From an uncultured marine group I thaumarchaeote (GTDB taxonomy: Archaea; Thermoproteota; Nitrososphaeria; Nitrososphaerales; Nitrosopumilaceae): a DNA stretch of 45,385 nucleotides. Position 1 is the stretch's first letter. Each line of letters starts with the position of its first letter. The stretch spans positions 1-45,385 of the forward strand of contig CABXGK010000003.1 in assembly GCA_902511735.1 (NCBI GenBank). The letters run 5' to 3'. Below, in pieces: positions 28,269-37,601 of this stretch. Below the pieces are notes generated by a model. The model worked only from the letters and a program-made list of their open reading frames with translations, was not told where the DNA came from and made no database searches. Made by a program: the position numbers and the translations under genes.

Positions 28269-31139
28269 ATGGAAATTAAATGGAATCAGCTAGATGAGAA
28301 ATGGAGAAAAAAGTGGCACGAATCTAAAGACTTTGAAACAAATCCTAACGAAAAACCAAAAAAATTCATTACAGTTGCATACCCATATCCAAACTCACCT
28401 CAACATATAGGACATGGACGAACATACACACTAGCAGATGTTCATGCAAGATTTTACAGAATGAAAGGATACAACGTACTATTTCCAATGGGATTTCATT
28501 ACACAGGTACTCCGGTTCTTGGAATGGCAAAAAGAATTCAAGCAGGTGAAAAAGAAATTCTTGATGGATTACGAAACGTATACCATGTTCCAGAAGATGC
28601 AATCAAAACATTTGTCGAACCAATTAAAATTGCAGATTATTTCCATGAAGAGATAAAATCAGGAATGATCGAGATGGGATATTCCATTGACTGGCGACGA
28701 GAATTTACAACCATAGTTCCAGGTTATCAGAAATTTATTGAATGGCAGATTACAACTTTACGAGATAATGATAGAATTATTCAGGGTTCTCATCCAGTTG
28801 GATGGTGTCCAGTTGATCAAAACCCAATATCACAACACGATACAATGGGCGATGTTGAACCAAAGATAAATGATGAAAACTATCTTGTCAAATTCAAACT
28901 AGATGAATTTGTATTTCCAATAACAACGTTAAGACCTGAAACAATTTTTGGTATCACAAATCTCTGGGTCAATCCAAATACAACATACAAAAAAGTCAAC
29001 GTAGATAATGAAAAATGGATTGTTTCACAAGAGTGTGCAGAAAAATTAGAATTCTTTGGAAAAGAAATTTCAATTGAAGGAGACATCAAAGGAACAGAGA
29101 TCATAGGTAAATTTGCAAAAGCACCACATACAGAACAAGAAATCCCAATTTTTGAAGCAGAATTTGTTGAATCAGGAATGGGAACAGGTTTGGTAATGTC
29201 AGTGCCAGCACACGCACCTAAAGATTATCAAGCATTGATGGATTTAAAATCAAAAAATCATGAATTAGCATCTAAAATTGAACCTATACCAATCATAACA
29301 ACAGAAGGATATGGAATAATTCCAGCAAAAGATGTATGTGAAAAATTGGGAGTCACTGATCAAATAGATTCAAAATTAGAAGAAGCAACTGAAGAATTGT
29401 ATCTCAAGGAATTTGTTAATGGAAAATTAAATGAAAAATGTGGGGACTTTGTTAATGAGAAAGTGGAATTTGGACGAAATAAGGTTAGAGATTGGTTAAA
29501 AGATAAAAATCAATTAGAGTCATTCCCAACTCTTCAAAATGCTCCAATTAGATGTCGCTGTGGAGCTGAATGTGTTGTAAAAATCTTGAACAATCAATGG
29601 TTCCTTAATTATGGAGATGAAGAATGGAAAAAGTTAGCAAGAAACTGTCTTGACAGCATGAATATTCTTCCAAATAAAATTAAAACAGAATTTCATGATG
29701 TGATCAATTGGTTACATGAACGAGCATGTGCAAGACAACAAGGACTAGGGACTAAACTCCCATGGGATAAAGACTGGATTGTCGAATCATTATCAGACAG
29801 CGTCATTTACATGGCATATTACACATTATCACGATTCGTAAATGATGGAACTGTAGAAGCAGATAATCTCACAAAAGAGTTCTTTGATTATGTTTTCTTA
29901 GATAAAGGAGATTTGGGAGCAGTAACAAGTTCTTCTAACCTCAATGAGGATATTATCAATACGATGAAAAAAGAGTTTCAATATTTCTATCCAGTTGATG
30001 CAAGACATTCTGGACGAGATTTAGTACAGAACCATCTATCATTTTTTGTTTTGAATCATGCTGCAATATTTGGAGAAAAATTGTGGCCAAAAGAAATTGT
30101 TGTTAATGGTAGCGTCATGATGGATGGAGCTAAAATGTCTAAAAGTATGGGAAATATTATTCCACTTCGTACTGCAATTAGAGATCATGGTGCAGACCCA
30201 ATTAGATTAGCAATAATTTCATCAGCTGAGCTACTTCAAGATGCTGATTTCAATATGGAATCAGTTTCAGGCATTAAAAACAAGTTAAAATCACTATTAG
30301 AAGAATGCTCCATGCTAAAAAAAGGCGAAATTGGAGACTTGCAAACAGAAGACAAGTGGATTTTATCAAAAACTCAAAGTAAAATTGCCGAAGTAACAGA
30401 AGCTGTAGAAAAAATGAGATTAAGAGAAGCACTACATGAAATTTTATTTACATTTGAAAGTGATTTGAGCTGGTACCAAAAAAGAATTCAAGCCAAAAAA
30501 AGAGACAATGTTTCAGGAATTTTGCATCAAATTAATTCATCTAGAGTTGCAATGCTTTCTCCATTTGCACCACACATAGCAGAAGAAATGTGGGAAAAAT
30601 TGGGAAATACTGAACTAGTATCAAAATCATCTTGGCCTGAATTTTCTTCAGACAAAATTGATGCAAATGTAATTCAAGCTGAAGAACTGCTAAAATCAAC
30701 TATAGAAGATATAGCAAATATTCTCAAAGTTACAAAGATTTCTCCACAAAAAATTGTAATCTATGTAAATTCAGATGGTGTAAAATCAAAAATTTATCGT
30801 AAAATTTTGAGTGTGATGGTCGGAGGTCAAAATAACATGGGAGTTGTGATGAAGGAATTAATTGCAGATCCTGAAACCACTGACGCTAAAAAAATGCCAG
30901 ACTATGTTCAAAAAGTTATCAAAGATTTGCATTCTGAATCAGAATTAATCAAAAAGATGAAACTTGAATCAGATTCATTTAATGAAAAAGAATTTCTTTT
31001 GTCAGAATTATCTAGTATTGGACAAAAAGAGTTTGGAGTAGAGATTAAGGTGTATTCTGAATCAGATGCAGATGTTTACGATCCAAAAGGTAAAGCAAGA
31101 CATGCAAGACCATACAAACCAGCAATACTGATTGAGTAA
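28269..31139 (+). CDS. leuS: Leucyl-tRNA synthetase (archaeal type)
   Basis: AYPYPNSPQHIGHGRTYTLADVHARF (HIGH), DGAKMSKSMGNIIPL (KMSKS). Confidence 0.97.
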   Translation: MEIKWNQLDEKWRKKWHESKDFETNPNEKPKKFITVAYPYPNSPQHIGHGRTYTLADVHARFYRMKGYNVLFPMGFHYTGTPVLGMAKRIQAGEKEILDGLRNVYHVPEDAIKTFVEPIKIADYFHEEIKSGMIEMGYSIDWRREFTTIVPGYQKFIEWQITTLRDNDRIIQGSHPVGWCPVDQNPISQHDTMGDVEPKINDENYLVKFKLDEFVFPITTLRPETIFGITNLWVNPNTTYKKVNVDNEKWIVSQECAEKLEFFGKEISIEGDIKGTEIIGKFAKAPHTEQEIPIFEAEFVESGMGTGLVMSVPAHAPKDYQALMDLKSKNHELASKIEPIPIITTEGYGIIPAKDVCEKLGVTDQIDSKLEEATEELYLKEFVNGKLNEKCGDFVNEKVEFGRNKVRDWLKDKNQLESFPTLQNAPIRCRCGAECVVKILNNQWFLNYGDEEWKKLARNCLDSMNILPNKIKTEFHDVINWLHERACARQQGLGTKLPWDKDWIVESLSDSVIYMAYYTLSRFVNDGTVEADNLTKEFFDYVFLDKGDLGAVTSSSNLNEDIINTMKKEFQYFYPVDARHSGRDLVQNHLSFFVLNHAAIFGEKLWPKEIVVNGSVMMDGAKMSKSMGNIIPLRTAIRDHGADPIRLAIISSAELLQDADFNMESVSGIKNKLKSLLEECSMLKKGEIGDLQTEDKWILSKTQSKIAEVTEAVEKMRLREALHEILFTFESDLSWYQKRIQAKKRDNVSGILHQINSSRVAMLSPFAPHIAEEMWEKLGNTELVSKSSWPEFSSDKIDANVIQAEELLKSTIEDIANILKVTKISPQKIVIYVNSDGVKSKIYRKILSVMVGGQNNMGVVMKELIADPETTDAKKMPDYVQKVIKDLHSESELIKKMKLESDSFNEKEFLLSELSSIGQKEFGVEIKVYSESDADVYDPKGKARHARPYKPAILIE

Positions 31140-31183
31140 AAACTGGAATTGTATTTATTAGGTTAATGGACTAGTTAGATCAA

Positions 31184-32197
31184 ATGAAGATTGCAGTTAT
31201 GGGAATGGGAGTTGCAGGAAGTTATCTCATGGCTAGATTAAAAAATACTGAACATGAAGTAGTTGGATACGAAAGAATGCCTGTAGAAAGACATGATTCA
31301 ATTTGTGCATGGGGTACAATAAAACAAGAATTAACTGAATTTTGTAAAAAAACTGGTAGAGATTTTGATGATTTTTTGATTCATGATGGAAAAGAAATGC
31401 ATGTAAAAATGAATAATGATATAAAATTTGATATTGGTTTGAAAGGACTTTGTACATACAATAAACTTGGACTGATAAAAGATTTCATAAAAGATTGTAA
31501 TGTAATTTATGGAAAAGCACCACGATTAGAAGAAATTGAAAATGAATATGACATGATAGTAGATTGTACTGGATTTAACAGAAGTTACTTACCAAAAATG
31601 GAACAGGATTTCTATTTACCAACATACGAATACAAAGTTGAATATGAAAATGGTGTACCTTATGATGATTTTTACATAGAACCATTTCCAGGCATGTCTG
31701 GATATTTCTGGTACTTTCCATTAGGAGAAAAATATGCTCATATTGGAGCAGGGGATTACAATAAAGGCCACATAAAAGCAACTGATGCATTTTTGAAAAA
31801 ACATGGTGGAAAAGTTCTTGCAACTAAAGGTCGCCCAATTCGACTAGCAACACCAAACAAATGCAAGCCATACTATTCTGGAAAAGTAGTAGGAGTAGGG
31901 GAATCTATTGGAACAGTTTATGCATTATTAGGAGAAGGAATTATTCCATCTATGCAATGTGTGGAGATTTTCTTAAAAAATATGCATGACTTTAAGGCAT
32001 ATGAAAAAGCAATTGAGAAACATTACAGTGTATATGCCAAAGTGTTTAATTTTGTAAGAGCAAAAATTCAGAAAGATTTCAATTTCCTAAAAGCACTACC
32101 AGACTTTATAGCAATTTTCAGATATATGAAAAAGAATGAGGATAGATTTGGTATGAATATTAAAATTAGTGACTTGCTTAAAGTAGCAAAAGCCTAA
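31184..32197 (+). CDS. FAD/NAD(P)-dependent oxidoreductase, geranylgeranyl reductase-like
   Basis: IAVMGMGVAGSYLMARLKNTEHEVVGYERMP; GYFWYFPLGEKYAHIGAGDYNKG; VGVGESIGTVYALLGEGIIPSMQCVEIF. Confidence 0.83.
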   Translation: MKIAVMGMGVAGSYLMARLKNTEHEVVGYERMPVERHDSICAWGTIKQELTEFCKKTGRDFDDFLIHDGKEMHVKMNNDIKFDIGLKGLCTYNKLGLIKDFIKDCNVIYGKAPRLEEIENEYDMIVDCTGFNRSYLPKMEQDFYLPTYEYKVEYENGVPYDDFYIEPFPGMSGYFWYFPLGEKYAHIGAGDYNKGHIKATDAFLKKHGGKVLATKGRPIRLATPNKCKPYYSGKVVGVGESIGTVYALLGEGIIPSMQCVEIFLKNMHDFKAYEKAIEKHYSVYAKVFNFVRAKIQKDFNFLKALPDFIAIFRYMKKNEDRFGMNIKISDLLKVAKA

Positions 32198-32898
32198 GAC
32201 ATACTAAGAGAACCAAACCCGTCTTTTAGAGTTCTACTTGATTTCATATTATAATCATAGATTGTTTTAGAATAATCATCAAAAACTTCTTTCATAGAAT
32301 CAAGTGATTCAGAGAGATAAAATCCTGGACAGTCTCCAGTAAATTGAAATGTTGCATGAACCCGTGCACGTCCTTTTTCATTTTGTGCCCACGTTGAAAA
32401 TGGATACAAGTAACAAACACCTGGACGTGTAGGATGTATTCCACATCCACCTTCACCATTCAAAAATCTACAAGAAATGTGTGTTCCATCATCAGCTTCA
32501 GTTTCGTCTGTTTTTCGTTTTAGACTTACATTTGTCATAACAGAAAATCCACCGGATGGTGTAGGTTCTTCATGAGTTGCAACTAGAGTTTCTTGTTTTA
32601 CAAATTCGGATGTTTTTTGATATTTCATTCCTTGACCAATTTGGATTAAATCATCAGATGTTAACGGCAATCGTCCTTGTCTATCACAACAATTGTGACA
32701 ATCAGGCCAATAACATTTCCATAAGATGTATTTTTTTTCTTTTGGTAAATATGGAATGTGAAATATAACATCTTTTACAATTAATGTGAAATCTGTAACA
32801 TCAGTGTATTTTCCTAAAACAAAATCATGTAGGATTGGATCAACATCCCAGTCTTTTTCAAGCAACTCCAACGATTCTTGGATTTCTTTTTGAGACAC
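32194..32898 (-). CDS. YkgJ-family Cys cluster (Zn/Fe-chelating) protein
   Basis: CYWPDCHNCCDRQGRLPLTSDDL...CRFLNGEGGCGIHPTRPGVCYLYPFSTW. Confidence 0.83.
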   Translation of the reverse strand: MSQKEIQESLELLEKDWDVDPILHDFVLGKYTDVTDFTLIVKDVIFHIPYLPKEKKYILWKCYWPDCHNCCDRQGRLPLTSDDLIQIGQGMKYQKTSEFVKQETLVATHEEPTPSGGFSVMTNVSLKRKTDETEADDGTHISCRFLNGEGGCGIHPTRPGVCYLYPFSTWAQNEKGRARVHATFQFTGDCPGFYLSESLDSMKEVFDDYSKTIYDYNMKSSRTLKDGFGSLSMS

Positions 32899-32930
32899 TA
32901 TTTCTTATATCCATAAAGTTTGATATTATA

Positions 32931-33251
32931 ATGTTGAGTGAAAAAGGTAAATACGCATCAGCAACTGAAAATAGAAGATTCGTTTGGAAAGAGATTATCT
33001 GGCCACTCATCATAGAAACTAGCAGTATATCATTTTCTTTAGCACAATATCAGAAAAAGCGTGATGAAATATGTGTAAAATATGGAATTTCAATTAATGC
33101 ATTGTCAAGAGGATTAGCATCATTAATTCAAAGAGGATTACTTTACAAAGAAAAAGATTTGTACTTTATTCATTATAGATTAGTTGCATACATGAGATTA
33201 AACGCAGAAGTTGATTATGGAACTGCGTTACATGAAACTAAGATTAAATGA
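32931..33251 (+). CDS. Small winged-helix-like hypothetical protein
   Basis: ATG at 32931 within ORF 32835..33251; IKEKYGISINALSRGLASLIQRGLLYKE-like HTH reading (sequence: VKYGISINALSRGLASLIQRGLLYKEKDLYFIHYRLVAYMRL). Confidence 0.55.
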   Translation: MLSEKGKYASATENRRFVWKEIIWPLIIETSSISFSLAQYQKKRDEICVKYGISINALSRGLASLIQRGLLYKEKDLYFIHYRLVAYMRLNAEVDYGTALHETKIK

Positions 33252-33295
33252 GTTTACAAAAATGAATATATTCAAACATTTTGTATTTTCTGTAT

Positions 33296-33367
33296 AGCCC
33301 GGTAGTGTAGCGGCAAGCATAGGGGCCCCTGGAGCCTTTGACCTCGGTTCGAGTCCGGGCCGGGCTA
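33296..33367 (+). tRNA. tRNA-Gln(CTG)
   Basis: AGCCCGG/CCGGGCT acceptor, D-arm, anticodon stem GGGGC/GCCTT with loop CCCTGGA, T-arm CTCGG/CCGGG, no encoded CCA. Confidence 0.88.
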
Positions 33368-33416
33368 CTGTATTTTATATGTAAAATTTTTGCAGAAGAA
33401 ATTTTGTATTTTAATT

Positions 33417-34040
33417 CTATCTAGAAGCTTGTGCGACTCTTTCTAACTCATTTTTCTTTTTTACAGAAGGAGCAGCAGGATCGTTGTTTGCAGCCAAAAT
33501 CAAGTGTTCAGCAATATATTCTTCAATTGGTTTTGGGTTTGAGAAAGTTGCTTCTTTGATTGCATCAGCAATGAATCTTAATGCTAGATCAACACGACGA
33601 ATTGGGGCAACATCAACTGAAACATGGTAAACGGTTCCACCATAAACAATTCTAGTTGTATCTTCATTTGGTGCAGAATTTTCAACTGCACGGACTAGTA
33701 CCTCTACAGGGTTTTGACCAGTTTTTAGATTAATTATCTCAAATGCAAGTTTAATAATATTTAGTGAATGTTGTTTTTTACCACCTTGTCTTCCAGTGTT
33801 TTTAGCATATTTTTTACCAAAATGCATTAGTTTGTTTGCTAATCTTTCTACAATGTGAACATCGCCTTTATTGAATCTCTTTAATGCTGAACGACCATAG
33901 TCAATTGGATAAATTTGTGGTTTTAATGAAATTGCTGAAAGTGTTTTATCACCAACAATGTGTGTTTGTAGACCTAAATCTTTAATCTCAATTTCAGAAG
34001 TATCCCATTTTCTAAATAAGAGTAATTTATTTTCAGCCAT
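33417..34040 (-). CDS. rps7: Ribosomal protein uS7
   Basis: GRQGGKKQHSLNIIKLAFEIINLKTGQNPVEVLVRAVENSAPNEDTTRI. Confidence 0.96.
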   Translation of the reverse strand: MAENKLLLFRKWDTSEIEIKDLGLQTHIVGDKTLSAISLKPQIYPIDYGRSALKRFNKGDVHIVERLANKLMHFGKKYAKNTGRQGGKKQHSLNIIKLAFEIINLKTGQNPVEVLVRAVENSAPNEDTTRIVYGGTVYHVSVDVAPIRRVDLALRFIADAIKEATFSNPKPIEEYIAEHLILAANNDPAAPSVKKKNELERVAQASR

Positions 34041-34044
34041 ATCA

Positions 34045-34482
34045 CTATCTTCTTGGTTTTTCCTTCTTTCCTTCGACTAGTTGACGTAATGATGTATTGT
34101 TAACTTTGAAAACTTTGAAACGTACACCAGGAATATCTCCCATTGCACCACCTTGAGTTGCACCCATTCCTTCTACATGTACTTCATCGTGTTCATCGAT
34201 GAAATTCATTGCACCGTCACGTGGAAGAAATGCAGTAATTGATTTACCATTTTTAATTAATTGTACTCTAACACATTTTCTTACAGCAGAGTTTGGCTGT
34301 TTTGCTTCAACACCTACTTTTTCTAAGACAATACCTTTTGCTTGAGGAGCACCTGCAAATGGGTTTGATTTTCTATCTAATCCTAATTCTCTTCTTTTGT
34401 AAGTTGAGATAGCCCAGCGTTGCTGTTTCTTCTTGTTACGAAGATCTCGTCCTGCAAATAGTCCTAGAGGTGATTTTGCCAT
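34045..34482 (-). CDS. rps12: Ribosomal protein uS12
   Basis: [44 protein letters not shown] at 34482. Confidence 0.97.
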   Translation of the reverse strand: MAKSPLGLFAGRDLRNKKKQQRWAISTYKRRELGLDRKSNPFAGAPQAKGIVLEKVGVEAKQPNSAVRKCVRVQLIKNGKSITAFLPRDGAMNFIDEHDEVHVEGMGATQGGAMGDIPGVRFKVFKVNNTSLRQLVEGKKEKPRR

Positions 34483-34484
34483 TA

Positions 34485-34973
34485 TTACCACTCGAAAGCT
34501 TGTTCCTTGCTATTAATCATTACATATGTAATGTTGAAGTATCTTCGTGCAAGTATTCTTGCCTTCTCTGCATTTCGACCTTCACGTCCTACTACGACTC
34601 CTTTCTTTGCACCGTCAACTTCAACGTTAGCTTGGAAAGAACCATCTAATCTTTCAGAAATTTTGATATCAGTAATGTATTTTTCATTTAGTATATTTTT
34701 CAAAAGTTGTATTGGGTCTTCATTATATTCAACAAGTTCAACGCTTCTATCAATTTTGCTTTGAAGTGATTTAATGTGTGCTCCACCTTTACCAATTGCC
34801 AAACCCATTTTTCCTTCATTAACAACAAAGATGATTCTATCACGTTTTTCATCTTCTATACAATCACGAGCAGTGGCTTTAGTAATATTTTGAAATAATG
34901 ACATCAACTTCATTTGATCAGTAGTTAATTTGATTTCTTGTGAGATAGGTTTGATTTCTTGTGTCATAGTCAT
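34485..34973 (-). CDS. nusA: Archaeal NusA-like transcription factor (KH domains)
   Basis: [45 protein letters not shown]; between eL30 and uS12. Confidence 0.94.
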   Translation of the reverse strand: MTMTQEIKPISQEIKLTTDQMKLMSLFQNITKATARDCIEDEKRDRIIFVVNEGKMGLAIGKGGAHIKSLQSKIDRSVELVEYNEDPIQLLKNILNEKYITDIKISERLDGSFQANVEVDGAKKGVVVGREGRNAEKARILARRYFNITYVMINSKEQAFEW

Positions 34974-35049
34974 TCTAATTATTCAAAAAAATTTTCAGTC
35001 TCATTTAAACCTTGATTGGTTTTTGATTTTGGATAAGTTTTTAACAACA

Positions 35050-35364
35050 TCATTTGGAATCTGTTTCTTTTTGTAGTGTTTTGATATCAGCGTCAGCGAT
35101 GTTGGTTAGTGATATTGCAGAAACTCTAAATTGTAATCCACAGAGTTTTCCAAGGTTAACAGAGGTGTCATCGTATGAGATTGTTGAAACGTTTGATTTT
35201 TTTGCGTCATTTTCTATTTTTTCACTGATATGACTTGGTACAGATCTTGAAAGAAGTACAAGTTTGGATTTTGAAAGATTACCAGAGACTTGTTTTGTAC
35301 CAATAATGTATGCATCTTCTTTGATTGCATCTTTGAGTGTCTTCTCTAGTTGTTTTTTTATCAT
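35050..35364 (-). CDS. rpl30e: Ribosomal protein eL30
   Basis: 104 aa, L7Ae/L30e-like (IIGTKQVSGNLSKSKLVLLSRSVPSHISEKIENDAKKSNVSTISYDDTSVNLGKLCG). Confidence 0.88.
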   Translation of the reverse strand: MIKKQLEKTLKDAIKEDAYIIGTKQVSGNLSKSKLVLLSRSVPSHISEKIENDAKKSNVSTISYDDTSVNLGKLCGLQFRVSAISLTNIADADIKTLQKETDSK

Positions 35365-35413
35365 GTTGCTTGTACGAACAACTCAATTTTAGCGACTTAT
35401 AGAGCTATTGTTG

Positions 35414-35542
35414 TTAGTAACCACGACTGTTACGATCGGGTTTGTCAATGTTGGGATTTCTAAAACCATGTTTTTCCATCATGTGATTTAGAAATCGTAT
35501 ATCACTATCAAATTTTTCACCACAAACAGAACAATTTACCAT
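35414..35542 (-). CDS. 42-aa C2H2 zinc-finger mini-protein
   Basis: RC reads MVNCSVCGEKFDSDIRFLNHMMEKHGFRNPNIDKPDRNSRGY*, with CxxC-x12-HxxxxH. Absent from the ORF track, likely because it is below the length cut-off. Confidence 0.75.
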   Translation of the reverse strand: MVNCSVCGEKFDSDIRFLNHMMEKHGFRNPNIDKPDRNSRGY

Positions 35543-35589
35543 ATTTTGGTACAATGTGGCAGTAACTTATAGTTAATTGAATTAAAAAG

Positions 35590-35705
35590 ATGCCAGCACT
35601 GTTGCTTCCCAACGGCTCTCGCATGTCAGTAACACAGCAGCGACATTTGGTTTGACTTCCAAGTTCGGAATGGGATTGGGTCGCACCCAAACGCTATGGC
35701 CGGCT
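35590..35705 (-). rRNA. rrf: 5S rRNA
   Basis: RC GCCGGCCATAGCGTTTGGGTGCGACCCAATCCCATTCCGAACTTGGAAGTCAAACC...GTGCTGGC; universally conserved CCCATTCCGAAC and paired ends. Exact ends approximate. Confidence 0.95.
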
Positions 35706-35816
35706 TAACATTTTACCAAATTATCTTTCATAATAAGCTAACTAAAAAATCGTGAACAGATTTTTTGAAGAATATTATTCATAGAAGTATAAATTAAACC
35801 GACAGCGAATAACGTT

Positions 35817-37601
35817 ATGACACATCGTGTTGCAGTATTAGACAAGGAATTATGTCAACCCAAAAAATGTGGGTTGGAGTGTATCAAATACTGCCCAGTC
35901 AACAAATCAGGAGCAGACTGTATTGTTCTCAATGAGGAGACCAAAAAAGCAAGAATTGATGAAGATATCTGTAACGGATGTGGAATTTGCGTAAAGGTTT
36001 GTCCATTTGATGCAATTACAATCGTGAATTTAGCTACTGAGCTAAAGACAGATAAAATTCATCAGTATGGAGTGAATTCATTTAGATTGTACAAATTACC
36101 AACTCCAAAAAAAGGTGAGGTAGTTGGATTACTTGGAAGAAACGGTATGGGAAAAAGTACCGTTGTCAATGTTTTATCAGGTGTCTTAAAACCAAATCTT
36201 GGAAATTATGAACAACCACCAGAGTGGGATGAGATTTTGAAATATTACAAAGGTACAGAACTAAAAGCACATTTTGAAAAAATAAAAAATGGTGAGATTA
36301 AAGCATCAATCAAACCACAACAAGTTCATACAATTGCAGATGCATTTGACGGAACAGGAAAAGAACTTTTAGATAAATTCGATCAGAGAGGAACCTCTAG
36401 AGATTTAGTAAAACAGTTAGGACTAGAAAATTCTTTAGAACAGAATCTTAAAGAACTCAGTGGAGGTGAACTTCAAAGATTATCAGTTGCAACTGCAGCA
36501 TCAAGAGAATCAGATTTTTATTTTTTTGACGAACCATCTTCATACAATGATGTATTTCAGAGAACAGGAGTGGCAAGAGTAATTCACGGTCTTGCAGAAG
36601 AAGGAAAAAGTGTGATGGTAGTAGAACACGATCTAACATTACTTGATTTTCTCAGTGATTATATCGAGGTATTGTATGGAGTTCCTGCAGCATACGGAAT
36701 TGTTTCAAATGTATTATCAACCAAAGTAGGCATTAACGTATTTCTTGACGGCTATCTTCCAACTGAAAATGTTAGATTTAGAGATAAAAAATTCACTTTT
36801 GATGCATCAACATCAGGTGATGAGATACTAGAAGGCGATACAATTGTATCATATCCAAAATTAGAAAAAAAATATGATTCATTTTCAGTTTCAATTGAGC
36901 CAGGAACTGTAAGAAAAGGAGAATTACTTGGAATAATGGGCGCAAACGCATTGGGAAAAACTACAATGATGAAAATGATTGCAGGAGTTGAAAACCCAAC
37001 AACAGGTGCAGTTGATAAAAAAATTAAAATTTCATACAAACCACAGTATCTTTCAAATGATATTGATGTGGAGGTAATTGCTGTTTTAGAAAAAGCAAAT
37101 GGCTCTACAATAGAAGGAAGTGCAGAAGAAGAACAGATTTTGGATCCTCTAAAATTAAAAAAATTGTATAACAAATCAGTGAAAAATTTGTCAGGAGGAG
37201 AGCTACAAAAGGTTGCAATAGCATCATGTTTGCTACAAAAAGTGGATTTGTATGCACTAGATGAGCCATCAGCATTTTTAGATGTCGAAGATAGAATTGC
37301 AGTTGCCAAGTTCTTACAGAAATTTGTACGCTCGTTTGGCAAATCTGCAATAATCATAGACCATGATCTTCAATTGATGGATTTGGTTTCAGATTCCATG
37401 GTAATTTTTGAAGGAACATCAAGTGTAGAAGGAGTTGCAACATCTCCAATGTCAAAGACAGATGCAATGAACAGATTTTTAGAATCACTTGATATTTCAT
37501 TTAGAAAAGATGAGAAGACAAGTAGACATCGAGTTAACAAAGAAGCAAGTAGATTAGATAAAGAACAAAAATCAACAGGTAACTATTATTTTAGAAAATG
37601 A
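35817..37601 (+). CDS. ABCE1/Rli1 ribosome-recycling ATPase
   Basis: Two N-terminal 4Fe-4S motifs (CQPKKCGLECIKYCPVNKSGADC; CNGCGICVKVCPF) and two ABC ATPase domains (GRNGMGKST, LSGGELQRL; GANALGKTT, LSGGELQKV). Confidence 0.97.
   Translation: MTHRVAVLDKELCQPKKCGLECIKYCPVNKSGADCIVLNEETKKARIDEDICNGCGICVKVCPFDAITIVNLATELKTDKIHQYGVNSFRLYKLPTPKKGEVVGLLGRNGMGKSTVVNVLSGVLKPNLGNYEQPPEWDEILKYYKGTELKAHFEKIKNGEIKASIKPQQVHTIADAFDGTGKELLDKFDQRGTSRDLVKQLGLENSLEQNLKELSGGELQRLSVATAASRESDFYFFDEPSSYNDVFQRTGVARVIHGLAEEGKSVMVVEHDLTLLDFLSDYIEVLYGVPAAYGIVSNVLSTKVGINVFLDGYLPTENVRFRDKKFTFDASTSGDEILEGDTIVSYPKLEKKYDSFSVSIEPGTVRKGELLGIMGANALGKTTMMKMIAGVENPTTGAVDKKIKISYKPQYLSNDIDVEVIAVLEKANGSTIEGSAEEEQILDPLKLKKLYNKSVKNLSGGELQKVAIASCLLQKVDLYALDEPSAFLDVEDRIAVAKFLQKFVRSFGKSAIIIDHDLQLMDLVSDSMVIFEGTSSVEGVATSPMSKTDAMNRFLESLDISFRKDEKTSRHRVNKEASRLDKEQKSTGNYYFRK

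Noticed and set aside
36752-37357. 201-aa minus ORF inside ABCE1
   Set aside because: Fully overlaps a confidently identified ABC ATPase; no family features.
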